Positions 1 through 11,315 of a DNA stretch of 64,000 bases are shown piece after piece. The DNA is taken from NCBI GenBank assembly GCA_019096065.1, contig JAGUCH010000006.1, positions 2,996,001-3,060,000 on the forward strand, written 5' to 3'. The position numbers and the translations under genes are program-made. Under the pieces are notes generated by a model, which saw only the letters and a list, made by a program, of their open reading frames with translations, made no database searches and was not told the DNA's origin. Positions within the stretch are counted from its first letter, which is position 1; each line of letters begins with the position of its first letter. The DNA comes from Paracyclopina nana (taxonomy: Eukaryota > Arthropoda > Copepoda > Cyclopoida > Cyclopettidae).

Positions 1-2
1 TT

Positions 3-3000
3 GATCCGGACGAAGAACCCGATGATGACATCAATGAAAATGATGAGAAAGTAGAGTGCATAGAGGAAAATATCGACCTTGAAGGTCTCATTGGTCGAGA
101 GCTGTTCAAGTGTGGAAATGAAGGCTGCCCTTTCTCTGCTGAAAATGTGGCCGACTTTCGTGACCACGTGGCCATTTGTGATTTGTCATCCTTCTTGACT
201 TGCTATCATTGCAAAAAGCAGTCGAAGCACGTGGCCACTTTGGTCGATCATCTCAAGACGCATGGGCTGAAGAGGTACTCTTGCAGCCTGTGCACCTTCA
301 AGAGCTCAGTGCCACTTTATGTGAAAAATCATCTGAGGCTGTCACACAATGTACCTCAGACCAAAGTGGTGGCCATCGACTGCCTCAAGACCAATCCGGA
401 CAGAGACTTGTTTATCGTGATGCCCAAAAATGCCATGCCCAAGGGGAACAAGGGCAAAACTCCAGACACCTTTTCCCCGAGTGAAATTGACCTCATTCCG
501 CCTGTGTCCATGTCCAGACACTTGATGCGATGCTCAGTATGTGATTTCGTTTCCAAGGTTCGCATGAATCTTGTGAAGCACTTGCAACTGCATTTGAAAG
601 ACAAAGAAGTCCCTTTCATCACACCGGTTAATCCAGTAGAAGTCTTGGAGGTGTCTTCCTTTTCGCGAATGACAGTGTAAGTTGAATTAATTATTTCGAC
701 ATGCTCAAATACTGGTTCTAAGCTTAATGTTCTTTACTCAATATTCTTTGCTCTTCTGTACATCATAATGAGAAACGAATTCTTTGAATTTTTCAGCCTT
801 TTGGATTTGTCTGACGAGGAAAAGGTCAAGCAACTCATGTCAGAAGAGGATTACTACAAAATGCCAAAGCTCGTGGCTGAGAATCAAAGATATGCTTGTC
901 CTTCTTACGATTGCAACTATGTCTCTGTGGATGCCATCATGCTCGTGGCTCATATCCAGCATATCCATCCGGAATTCCATGAACAGTACAGGTGTCCTCA
1001 TTGTCCTCAAGAGCTGAACATTTTCGTGCCTTTTGACGAGGTGGAGTTTCACCTCAGATGTCATGGGGATTTGCTCTTCAAGGTAAGAGTACTCTAGGTT
1101 ATTTTGATTCCAAATACCTTTTCATGGTTACTTAATTCCAGTGCTATCGTTGTTTGTATTATCATTGGCAAAAGAGGACAGCCGAGAGACACGTGGCTGA
1201 AACCCATCCTGGAGCCAAGATTCATGTGAAAGATGTCAGGCAAGAAGGCATCGAGATGGCCAAGAAGAAAGACACCAAAAAGAGTGGCATGAAAAAGCCA
1301 GAGCCTCAGAAAAAGCCACTTGCAAGTGACACTCCTCCAGTGCTATACCAACCTTACAAATGTGGCCTTTGTGACCTGGCCACTGAAACTCTGGAATCCA
1401 TACGTGATCACTGCAGTAAAGTCCACGAAATTGCCTGCCAATTCAAATGCAGCCTCTGCGACGTGGCCTCGGACAACAAATCTCAAGTGGAGTCTCATTG
1501 TGAAAAAGTGCACAAATCAGCTGTGATGATGCGAATATTTTACGTCGATCCGAGCACAACCTCAAGTATCGACCTCACGGTCGATGAGAAACGCGAGCCT
1601 TTATGGAGACGAGATATGCCCGGATTGAAGCACATACGAGGCATTTTGTACGAAGAGTACCAGACGCAGCAGCCAAAGGAAGTGAGTGTCAAAAAGGCCA
1701 CTGTGGAAAAGAGCTCTGATGAAGTCGACAATTTCCCCATGAAATGCAAGGAATGCGGCCTTCAAAAGAAGACCATTAAAGGGCTCAAAATGCACATCAA
1801 ATTGCTGCACTTACGGACGGGAAAGTTCCTATGCAAGAAATGCCATTTCAGCGCCAATATGCTCAACTCTATCCACACACATAACAAAATCAAGCATCCC
1901 AATGACAATCCGGATTTCGAGGAGAGGACCGATGACAAGATGAATTTCAGCCATGATTTCTGGAAAGAATCCTGGGGAATTCCCACCTTGGCTGAGAGGA
2001 AGGAACTGGTCAAGGAGAAAATGGTACACTCCTCTGGACTCGATATTGAACAAGAGGACATCACGGATGTCATTCCTGTCAATCCTGTGGGCAAAAAGAG
2101 GAAATTGAAGCCAGGCAGAAAAGTGGGCAGTGGCGGCAGCAGCAAAAAGATGAAGAAAAGAGGCATTAAACGCAAGGCTGAATCTCTGGAAGAAATTGCT
2201 CCTCAAGATCAGCCAGTTCAAGCTATGGGCGACGTGGACGTTGAGAAACCTTTGAGCGTCATGGAGATTTCCCCTTTTGAGCATGTCATGACGTACAAGT
2301 GCCAATTTTGCTCCAAAAGGACCAACATGCTCGATAAAATCGAGTCCCACTTGAAAGTGGAGCATCCAAGCAGGAATAACAGCATGTCTGAAGAGGAATG
2401 CGGATACAAAATATTGACACGTGACCACGTGGTCGATTTGTTGACGTTGACAGCCACCACTGCCAATGCTGGAGAATTCATTTGCTACTTCTGCGAAGAT
2501 GTCGTCGGTTCCATCCATGACATCAAGGCCCATTTCAGTGCAGAGCACGACCAATTGGACTCTTTCAAAGTGAAACGAGTCCAAGATGGAGCCAAAAAGC
2601 CCATTTCTGGCTACTTGGAGTGCCAACTGTGCGGCTACTTGTCCCCAGGATTCGATCGGTCCAAGCAAAGGGTTCATTTTAATGAGGAGCATCCTCTGGA
2701 GCAAAGCATCAACTGCTCCAAGTATGTGACAAGGAGCAAAAACTGCAAGGTCAACTCTGAGCCGGTGGCATTTGTGGCCTTTGATCCACTCAAGTACTTG
2801 GGCATGAATATGAAATGCCCCAAAGAAGAGTGCACTTTTGAGAACACCTCCAATGCTGCCATGAATGCCCACTTGAGGAAACATACACAGACCTTCAAGT
2901 GCGGCCACTGTGGGAAAACGCATCCCAATTCATCAGAGTTCCACAGACACTCGGCCATGATTCATGGTGACAAGTAAGGAAGCCTTTCTTATCTTAACGG

Positions 3001-3479
3001 GGAGAAAACCTAGAAAATTAGGTTTCAATTCTCGGCATGATATAAATTGTTTGATATAGGGATTTTGCGTTTGTTTCAGGATTCCTGATTTGGTCAAAGA
3101 TCCAGAAGCGGAGGCTGCTTTTGAGGCCCTACGAGGCCTAGTTGAGGCTGACCTCCAGAAAGAGTTTGATCTTGAGCAAGAAAGGAAGAAACAGCTAGAA
3201 ATTAAGGCCAAATTGAAAAAGCCCACAGCTCGTAAATCTACAGCTGCAGCAACAGCTGGTCCAAGGCCAAAAAAGGCCACAGCGAGAAAATCCACTGGGC
3301 AACGCAACTTCTTTTCCTACTACGGAATCCCACAGCAACCAGTTGATTTCAATGACATTTCGACTCGAATGTCGATAGGTGGCATGGAAATCACTCTCAA
3401 CGCGAGCAAAATGGCCGGACTGGTTAATCTCAAGCCCAAAGTACTTGTGAAAGACTGCCATAGAGAATCAGTGGTCTAG
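3..3479 (+). CDS. Multi-C2H2 zinc-finger protein, 5' end outside the window
   Basis: Four coding exons are read: 3-676 (open to the window edge), 797-1082, 1142-2973 and 3080-3479. They have GT/AG borders and matching phases and give at least 1063 residues. About 16 C2H2-like fingers are visible (for example YKCGLCDLATETLESIRDH and FKCGHCGKTHPNSSEFHRH), several irregular in spacing. An acidic stretch lies at the start of the visible part, and a Lys/Arg-rich block (KKRKLKPGRK, KKMKKRGIKRK) that looks like a nuclear localisation signal lies near 2090-2180. Fingers of this kind bind DNA or RNA, so a nuclear regulator is likely; targets are unknown. The C-terminal exon has no finger. It is Lys/Ala-rich and carries two TARKST motifs identical to the H3 tail around Lys9. 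A poly(A) signal follows the stop. I do not recognise an orthologue. Confidence 0.9.
3225..3299 (+). other. Two histone H3 Lys9-like motifs in the zinc-finger protein tail
   Basis: The codons at 3225-3242 read TARKST and those at 3279-3299 read TARKSTG, in the frame of the last coding exon. TARKSTG is the same as residues 6-12 of histone H3. The two copies use different codons, so this is not a recent DNA duplication. The motif is seen directly; methylation or reader binding is inference. Confidence 0.85.
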
Positions 3480-3492
3480 ATGCAATTTATGG

Positions 3493-3498
3493 AATAAA
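3493..3498 (+). terminator. Poly(A) signal of the zinc-finger gene
   Basis: AATAAA lies 13 nt after the stop codon of the zinc-finger gene. Confidence 0.6.
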
Positions 3499-3830
3499 AT
3501 GCTATGAAATCGTTCACAATACAATTTTTCCCCATATAATAAGCTAAAAGCACTTATAAAAGATTCGCATGATTTCATTCTCATTAGCTTGGGATTTTTG
3601 TTTAACAGTTACAGTATCGATATCTTGAAAACAGAAGGAAACTACTTTTTAATGTTAAAAGCATTTTAAAATGCTCAATGATCAAAAGGGAGCCATTTTC
3701 CTACTGGTAAGTTGAAGTAAGTAGAACAGCTACACAATTAATTTACATTTACCTGTGATGTGCTGTGCCTAACTGTATACTTTTCCATCTTCAAGAAGCC
3801 TCATACAGGCTTTAAAAGTAGCTCATAAAA

Positions 3831-6800
3831 ATGTCTGCCAGCAAAAAAGTCTCATTTATTCCACTGCTCATTTTGCTGTCAAAATGCATGGTGGCAAAAG
3901 CAGCTGAAAAGCTGTCAATTTACCCAGTGATCATGCCAATGGTTGTGCCTTCAAAAAACGAGGTATATTTGTGCACTTCCATAGACTTGAGCCAAACAAA
4001 TGACACTTTTTGGATTCGTGGCTTCGAGCCCAAAGTGTCAGAAGGGCGGGTTCACCACATGGCTGTGGCTGGGTCAGCCTCGAGGCCCCCAAAGGCTCAG
4101 TTTAACATCTGGAATTGTGGCAACAATGGGAAGCCAGCAAATGACCCAAATTACCCCAATTTTGGCGTCTTTCCAAACACTCAAGATGGAGTGGATACAA
4201 CGATGTATTTGTGGTCGAAAGGGGGCGTGTCCACAATGATGCCAGAGGGCGTGGCTTTCAAAGTGGGAGCCAAGTCCAAGATCAAGTTTTTGGTATTGCA
4301 AGTGCATTACATCAATGTGGAAAGTATTGGTATGGCTTAATGCGATAAAAGAATTAGTTACTATATAACAGAAGGATACAGAAGGATATTTTGCTATTTT
4401 AAGTAATAATGTACCCTTTGCTCATTGAAAGTTAAGAGAGAAAAAATTGATCAATATAATTTTAAAATCCTTACCTGGTTGTCCTGGCAATTTTCCATGT
4501 AACATTCATTTATTTGGCCCTTTCAATTTTGATGGCCATCAAATCAAAAGAACCGCTGTTAGAAGTCTTTCAGCATTCCATGCTTTGGGGGAAACCATTC
4601 ATGGCAATTTGCTAAGTAGAAATAAATTGCAAAGCAATGTTAAAGCCGATACACTTTTAAGATGAGCGACGACAGGGGCTATATTTTAATGCTGACATCG
4701 CTAAGCATTTAGGCTATGCATTACATGTTTCCAGATAAGGATGGAGATGCCTCAGGCGTCTACTTGTATTACACCAGGGAACCCCAGCCAAAACTGGCAG
4801 GTGTCCTTTCTTTGCATGTGGATACATTTGTGCCCAAGCTTGCTAGATCCTATCAAGATGTGGCCTGCAGAATTATGGAAAATAAGGTAACTCAACCCAA
4901 CTTCACCGAAAAATTTTGTTTTGTAAGAAATTAGCAATAGTTGGGAGCGTTTCCGTGGTGTAGCGGTTATCACGTCTGCCTAACACGCAGAAGGCCCCCG
5001 GTTCGATCCCGGGCGGAAACAAATTGTTTTTGAAGAAGGGGAATGCTATTCTTGTATTTGCAATTTCTAGTCAATTAGCTAAGGTAACCTAATACTTGTT
5101 TTTTAACACTTCTATGTGCTCAGCTTTGCCAATATCACATAACTATTCTACCTTGGTTCATAAAGAAACTTCCTTTTTAAGTCGGTGTTTTTATAAATGA
5201 TCGGAAATCTTGCATAATATAGTTAATTATACACTTATCAAAATAACATTGAGCTCACGTTTCGAAGCAGCTTAACATGTTTTACATGAAAACTTCAAAG
5301 AGCTAAACTCTTCTCTATTCTTATTTATAGTAAAATTAAGGATGGTATGCGCAAGTAGATAAAATTGCGCGAAATTCAAATCCTAGAACTGGATAAACCA
5401 GTGTGAGAGTGAGCGTTTACGCTCGCTCGCATCACATGCCTTAAAGTGTTACAAGCCTTTTTCCAAATTAACCTCATCATAAAATAAATTCTGGCTGTTT
5501 TTATGGGTTCTTGGGGATAATTTTGAATCCATAAATAATAACTCGAAGACTCAAAGAAAATTCCATAGATTTAAATAGAAATTTCGCCATGCACCCTACA
5601 ATAGTATAGTCCGATGACGTGCTATAGTAAAGCTCACCTTATACTTCAGATCATCTTGGGTATTTCTTGTGAAAATGAAATCTTAATTGATACTTCATTT
5701 TATCTAGCGTTTCCGTGGTGTAGCGGTTATCACGTCTGCCTAACACGCAGAAGGTCCCCGGTTCGATCCCGGGCGGAAACATTTTCGATGTTTTGATGAA
5801 AAGACAGTGCACATTTTTCTTTTACTAATTTGTCAAAAAGCAACATCAAGAACTGAAACTTGTGAAGTACTAATGGAAGCTGTAGAATACGTAAAAAGCA
5901 TTCTCTTAATTGGACAACTACTGCTTTTGACATGAGAACACTGTGGCTTTCGACTTTCTAGATGCATACTTACGCTACTATGAGTGGTTGCTGAGAGGTG
6001 TAGTTTTGTGGCATTGACGTGAGATTACAAGCCAATATGCATTATAAAGAAGTAGCCTTCGAGCTCAATTGTCCATTTCAGGCTATTTTCAATGTGGCAT
6101 CATAATTAATTTCAGGTTTTGCACCCATTTTCCCTAATGATGCACACTCATAGGCATGGAAAGGTGGTATCAGCGTGGCATATTCGTAGAAATCTGGCTG
6201 GACGTGACCAATGGTCATTATTAGACAAACGAGATCCTTTGCAAGGCCAGCATTATTACCCAATATTGGAGCAACCCTTAAGAACTATCCATTATGGTGA
6301 CAGTGTGGCCTTCAGGTATAATAATATCCTGCTTTATTGGCAGAAAACTCGAGAGCAGAGCAAATACCACAGCTAGACTGCCTCAAATCAAAGAGCAGTC
6401 TGCCATTCAAAATAATTGGCTCCTTTAGTAGATTTATGGCATTTTAACGAAGCCTTTAATTTGCAAAACCAGATATTGCAGGCTAACTATGGCACAAAAG
6501 ATGATCAAATAACAGTAGAATATTGCTTTACACTTTCAAGCAGCAAGTTTTCATCCTTGCGAAAAAAATCATAAGATAAAACTGCTTTAAAGTACAGTAA
6601 TTGTCTGCAACTACGAAAGCAGCTTTCTGAAGTCCAACTAAGATACATTTTAGGCTTAACAAAGAGTTGAGTTTCGGAATTTAGATTAATTCATGTGACT
6701 AGCAGTTGCGAAGCGATATCACTTGTGAACTGACATATCTTTGGTTGTAGGAATTAACTAAATATGCCTTGCTTCAGGTGCACGATGGTCAATCTGGATT

Positions 6801-6997
6801 TGACTGATGTTAAACAAGGTCTGGCTTCTTATGACGAAATGTGCGACCTGTATATGATGTATTACGTGGACAGCAGCTCAGAATCTGACCTTCTGGAAAA
6901 GGCCAACTTCTGCTGGAGTTCTGGCCCACCAGAGGTCACATGGCAGAGCCTTGGCCTCAGAGATATCCCAACTTTAGCTGCATCAACGTTACCATAA
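3831..6997 (+). CDS. PHM: Peptidylglycine alpha-hydroxylating monooxygenase (PHM)
   Basis: Four exons, 3831-4329, 4735-4886, 6116-6315 and 6778-6997, join in phase to 356 residues, close to the roughly 365 of insect PHM. The enzyme hydroxylates the alpha carbon of a C-terminal glycine, the first step in amidating neuropeptides in the secretory pathway. It needs copper, ascorbate and oxygen. Residues 1-25 form a signal peptide. The copper-H ligands are visible as HHM (after GRV) and the His of VLQVHY. The copper-M ligands are visible as HTH (MHTHRHGK) and the Met of DEMCDLYMMYY. WNCG and PEGVAFKVG are further family motifs. There is no lyase (PAL) domain, as in arthropods, where the two activities sit on separate genes. 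Introns 2 carries two tRNA-Val genes. A strong 3' splice site lies 35 nt before the ATG. Confidence 0.95.
4949..5021 (+). tRNA. tRNA-Val (anticodon AAC), intronic copy 1
   Basis: The 73-nt cloverleaf has acceptor arms GTTTCCG/CGGAAAC, the B box GGTTCGATCCC and the anticodon loop CTAACAC, giving anticodon AAC, which reads valine GUU. The discriminator base is A. It differs from the other three copies by C instead of T at position 47 in the variable loop. It sits on the coding strand inside the second intron of the PHM gene. Confidence 0.97.
5361..5668. repeat. Dispersed repeat, copy 1 of a ~310-bp family
   Basis: The segment matches, in inverse orientation, the segment at 51636-51945. Shared blocks include GCGCGAAATTCAAAT, ACTGGATAAACCAGTGTGAG, GATAATTTTGAATCCA and CATAGTATAGTCCGATGACG in slightly diverged forms. 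It has no coding potential and lies between two tRNA-Val genes in a PHM intron. The family is unknown; a MITE or SINE-like non-autonomous element is likely. Confidence 0.75.
5709..5781 (+). tRNA. tRNA-Val (anticodon AAC), intronic copy 2
   Basis: The 73-nt tRNA is identical in its body to the copies at 8612 and 34140. Anticodon AAC lies in the loop CTAACAC, the A and B boxes are intact and the discriminator is A. It is inside the second PHM intron, about 690 bp after copy 1. The sequence around each copy differs, so these are separate genes rather than one repeated block. Confidence 0.97.
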
Positions 6998-7006
6998 AAG
7001 TGACCC

Positions 7007-7012
7007 AATAAA
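7007..7012 (+). terminator. Poly(A) signal of PHM
   Basis: AATAAA lies 9 nt after the PHM stop codon. Confidence 0.6.
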
Positions 7013-7544
7013 CAATTTATTTACAAAAGCATCAGCTGACGTCGGTGCGCCCTGCCTGCACAGGCGGGTCCGTACGGTGGGCACACACTGAGCAACAGCT
7101 TACATTTTGAAGTAAACAAAATATGACAGTTATTTAAGCTCTATGAAGCGACTTTTTGTTTGATGCTTGACTTTCTCTGAAGAAAAAAAAGGAATTTTAT
7201 TGCTCAATTGAATTACCGTGTGGGCCGATCAAACAATTTTGGGGCTATGTGCACTTGTATTTCCATAAAACGAAAAGTAGGATGTAAGGCTATAAGAATG
7301 TGCAGTCTGCCTTCGAGGTTTCCGAGGCCTCACTAGTTTCTCCTCTGCTGAGGCCGTCGCCTCTCAACTATAATGCACTATATGTACAACACATAGAGGC
7401 TGAACTTCAATCAGTTCTCTGGCAGTTAGAGTCGAAAATGGAAGATCAAAAAGAGAAAGGAACAATCTGCATAATTGCGATTTGAAATCAAGGTAATTCC
7501 CTCCGTACGGAAGTCAAGAAAAGCATAAACTATTTTTATCTAAG

Positions 7545-8280
7545 ATGGAGCACAATGATGGCCCTCAAGTTATGGTCATGGGCCTTGTGGCTTTGGCCTC
7601 CGTGGCCTTCATTTTAGCTGTGTTCTTCTGCTGTCTCCAGAGGTGCCAGAGCTTGTTTTGCGACTACAAAAGGCTCTCAGTGATTGATTCCGAAGAACAG
7701 TTCTTTGCAACAGCGGAAAGTACTGAAATAGCACAAGATGAAATGGTGCATTTTGAGGTTATCAAGCCTACTTTGATATACAGAACGAAAAGAGACAAGG
7801 GAAACAACAACAAAAGCAATGGCTTTATCAGGTCTGTAAAAGTGCATCACGTTAATTAAAAGTCGAGCTGTTTTCACTCATTGCTGGGCTCTTGTGTGCC
7901 CAGTGTGCACGCCACGTACTGTCCCGCCGGCCTGCCCTGATGCTTTGATTGATTCCATGCAAAAATCATTATTTGTGGATAAAAATGTAAAAGCCATGCT
8001 CCCCACTACTCTGAAGCTGGCAGGTTTTTTCATTAACTTTTCTAAAGGCTTGGGAGGAAAGGTGATGTCAGATTGTGGACTTTCTATTTTAGGGCTTCCT
8101 TGTTTGCTTTTTTACAGCTGCTCCAACAATCTTAACGATGTGGAAGGCCAAGTCATTTTACCTGATGACTCCGAAAGCAGCGGCAATCTTGTCGAGAATT
8201 GGAAAATTTGGAAAAGCTGGGGTACACAAGTGCAGAACATTGCCATTCCATATTCCAGCCAACCTGAGACTCAACTCTAA
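7545..8280 (+). CDS. Small single-pass membrane protein, unrecognised
   Basis: Two exons, 7545-7831 and 8118-8280, join in matching phase to 149 residues. A start at 7545 puts a hydrophobic segment at residues 10-30 (VMGLVALASVAFILAVFFCC) followed by cysteines and basic residues. This suggests a type III or signal-anchored protein with a cytoplasmic, possibly acylated tail. The rest is polar with no known motif. A 3' splice consensus (TTTTTATCTAAG) abuts the ATG, and AATAAA lies at 8371. The gene sits between PHM and the sulfotransferase on the same strand. No family is recognised, and the second exon is supported only by phase and splice signals. Confidence 0.5.
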
Positions 8281-8370
8281 CTCCTAGAATTCCCGTGTAA
8301 GATCCTATAGCTTCTTTTCATCTCTTGGAAATAATCGAAGACGAGAGAGCACTGTATCGGCTGAGTGGTC

Positions 8371-8376
8371 AATAAA
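8371..8376 (+). terminator. Poly(A) signal after the small membrane protein gene
   Basis: AATAAA lies about 90 nt after the stop at 8280. Confidence 0.5.
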
Positions 8377-8611
8377 AGAACACGATATATCATAAAGCGC
8401 GCGTACTCTGAAGAGGCCTATTTTGGTGGAATCCTCATATGCAAGGGGACTTATTCATAAAATGAATAAAAGTTAAAATATTTTGTTTGATGTAACATCT
8501 CTTTAAGTCCATACAACGAAGCACAATCAAGAATAAGAGACTTGTTTTAGTAATGTAATTTTCTTTTGGCACATATAGCAGAAAATGAAATCTAACAATC
8601 ACTATCGAAGC

Positions 8612-8684
8612 GTTTCCGTGGTGTAGCGGTTATCACGTCTGCCTAACACGCAGAAGGTCCCCGGTTCGATCCCGGGCGGAAACA
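8612..8684 (+). tRNA. tRNA-Val (anticodon AAC), copy 3
   Basis: The 73-nt tRNA has the same body as the 5709 and 34140 copies. It is followed at once by a T run (ATTTTTTTG) that can stop RNA polymerase III. It lies between the small membrane protein gene and the sulfotransferase gene. Confidence 0.97.
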
Positions 8685-8797
8685 ATTTTTTTGTTAAACG
8701 CAGGATATTCATGGCTCATGGTTTATATGGCACAGCTGTCTAAAAAATTCAATATACTTAAAACAGCTGTGTTGAATATTTCACAGTTTTTAGCAGA

Positions 8798-10343
8798 ATG
8801 TCATTGAAGAAATGTCGGGTTTTGCTCAAGGTATTTCTTGGTGTGCCACTTCTACTGTATTTGAGCATGCATTTAACTAACCATGACGAGGAGCTGGAAA
8901 GCCATAAAAGACCATCTGAAAACAATGAGCCTGTGCAGAATTATACCAACACAAGTTGGAATGAAGAAACCTTAGATGAAGAGCTGGCTGACTTCAAAAG
9001 TCAGTTGCAAATTGACATGAAAAAAGTACAGTATGTCTTTGATTTCCTGCCTCCGACATTTCCCCTCCACTTGGCTAATTTGTCTGAGTATTTTTTCCAG
9101 GCCTCATATTTCATTGGTAGCAAATCAAGTGTTCACCAAAATTTTATTGGTCACAAATTGGCGGAGTGGAGGTGCCTTCATTTCGAGCATAATAGGCTCA
9201 TTACCTGCCACACTGTTACACCCTCAAGCTCTCAAAGTTTTGGTTGGAATGAACAAAATTTCAGCAGATTCGCCAAAACTGAATGATACCCTGACATACC
9301 TCAAAAGTTTATTAACATGCGACTTTTCGTTCATTAAAAAAGGTGATTTTTGAGTCAAAACACACGTTTAAGCATTATCCTGTAGCTGTAATTGTGTCAT
9401 TGCTAGCGCTGTTTAAAAATAGAATTAATGCCTCTCAAAAAATATTTGTCATCCATGAAGAAAAATACTTTTATGTTTTTCATCACTCTTCATAGCAATA
9501 AAAATAATAGTATTTTAATTGTAGGCGAAGATGGCAAGTATAAATGGGGAGGTGTGCCCCTTTTTGCTCCGAATGTTCCACAGTGGGCCAAGAAATGTGG
9601 AAATGGAAAGTGGAAAACCAAGCTCGTTTGCAGCCATCCCTTGTTTTTGCATCATGTTTGCAAACTCTTTCCTATTCATGTTTTCAAAGTGGACAGACTT
9701 TCTTTGGAACTTACCAAGAACTTGCTTCAAGATCCCGAGCTGAGTTACCTGAAAATTGTCTATTTGGCCAGAGATCCCAGAGCCATTCACAGTTCAAGGC
9801 AGCAAATTGGGTGGTGCAAAAAAGCCCCAGTGTGCAGTAGCCCTAAAACTCTGTGTCAAACTTTGGAGCAGGATTTTCACAGTGCCTTGCTCCTCAAAGA
9901 AAAATTCCCCAACAAAATCATGTAAGCAAAGTTTTTGTACCAACGACAGCCAGATGGCGTTGATGTTGTTTCCTGTGTCTTTTTTGCTCAGAGTTGCTCG
10001 GTTTGAAGATTTGGTGTCTGATTTGGATGCAAGGGTTCCAGAATTTTTGCAGCTGTTAGGCCTACCAATGGATCCCTCAGTGGCAAGTTTCATCTACCAA
10101 AACACTTCCCCTGTGGCACTGAATGGAGCCTCCAGAAAAGGCGATTTTGGACGCATTCCTCTTGAAGTGATGAATAAATGGAAGCACATTTCTTTGTACA
10201 GACAAGTCATCAAAGTGCAAAATCAGTGCTTGGAAGCTCTAAAAGTGTGGAGGTACAAACTGGTGGAGACTGAGATGGACTTGCCAGACTTTGAGTTTGT
10301 GCTGGATTTTCATTATTATAGCTCCAACATAACGAAAACATGA
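8798..10343 (+). CDS. Golgi carbohydrate (GlcNAc-6-O-type) sulfotransferase
   Basis: Exons 8798-9030, 9101-9342, 9525-9921 and 9992-10343 join in phase to 407 residues. A short N-terminal tail and one membrane segment (residues about 10-26, VFLGVPLLLYLSMHL) give the type II topology of Golgi sulfotransferases. The 5'-phosphosulfate loop for PAPS is TNWRSGGAF (residues 96-104). The 3'-phosphate site is YLARDPRAIHSSR (about 238-250), and RFEDL near the C terminus matches the conserved R-Y-E-D-L. It should transfer sulfate from PAPS to a hydroxyl on a glycan. The part after the first loop, where relatives often have a Tyr-x-x-Glu-Pro, is diverged. A 3' splice site precedes the ATG by 11 nt or less. 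Confidence 0.88.
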
Positions 10344-11159
10344 AAGAAGAAAAAGAAGCTGCTACTGCACCACAAAATCCTCATACTAAGCCTCAAAGGA
10401 AACGTTGTCAAGCTTACTATATCTCTTTGCTCGAATTATATTACATCTCTCAATGTTGTATCAAAGTATTTTTTGCTCTGAAATACACTAAGGAAAAAGC
10501 ACCCCTTCAGAAAGAGTAAAATACACGATTGTAGTTTTTACCGCAAGGTTCATTCCGAGACCTCGCTCAACCTCAGCAAAAAAGCCACTTTTTGGTGCAT
10601 AAAAGTAAAATTTGAAAACACTTCTTCTAACAGTCAAATAAGAAAAAAATACATATGAAGACATAATTTGAATGTGTTTAGAATGTTAGGTAAGTTCTCA
10701 ATCATTTAAGAATGAGGCAGTGTAGTATTTTCATAATGTTTGACTGTTTTGGCTCATTTTTACTTACGATGCACAACTCTTCTCCAGCTGTTGGTTAAAA
10801 GTTTTTCAGGTATGATTGTTAAGCGAGAACAGGCCAATTTGAGAACGCAAATTTTGGAAAGTTCAAATATTTTGCATACAAGTTGATTTGAAGCCTGATT
10901 GTTGCATCATCTTTTTTATGCCATTTGTTTTCCTTTTGTGTGTAGGTGCTTTTTGTGTATTTTCCTTTAAATATGTTTTAGGTTTACATGAACATCCTTG
11001 CGTGCAGCATAATTGCGCTATTCATTTAAACGCAATTTCATGGGAAATTTAACCCACATTACATTTCCAAATACATATGCTGGATATGTACACTTGTGTA
11101 TTGCAAACTTGAAATTAGTCTCGTGGTTTTCCCATCCTTCTTGGAGAGTTCATTTGTCA
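10344..11159. other. Intergenic stretch after the sulfotransferase
   Basis: AT-rich sequence with no open frame that shows splice support or codon coherence. No clear poly(A) signal is seen near the sulfotransferase stop. No repeat is recognised. Confidence 0.5.
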
Positions 11160-11315
11160 ACTGGCCTCATGGTCGTGCGCTCGCGCCCGCGGACTGCGCG
11201 CACGCGCTTTCATTTCCATAATAGTGAGTAGTCGAGTGGAGCGGCCTCGAGTTTCACCGAAGCCTCGGCTGAGGTCGGACCTCTCGTTGCCCGGGGCTTC
11301 GGTGCCAGCTCTGCA
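11160..11315 (+). promoter_or_regulatory. CpG-rich candidate promoter
   Basis: About 150 bp is dense in CpG (CGCTCGCGCCCGCGGACTGC, GCGGCCTCGAG, GAGGTCGGACC) in an AT-rich neighbourhood. It leads straight into an ATG with a strong splice donor at 11316-11342. This is the layout of a promoter with a first coding exon. There is no TATA box. Confidence 0.45.

Noticed and set aside
1829-2923. Long minus-strand open frame of 364 codons
   Set aside because: It is the antisense shadow of the zinc-finger exon; the plus strand has clear C2H2 fingers in phase across introns.
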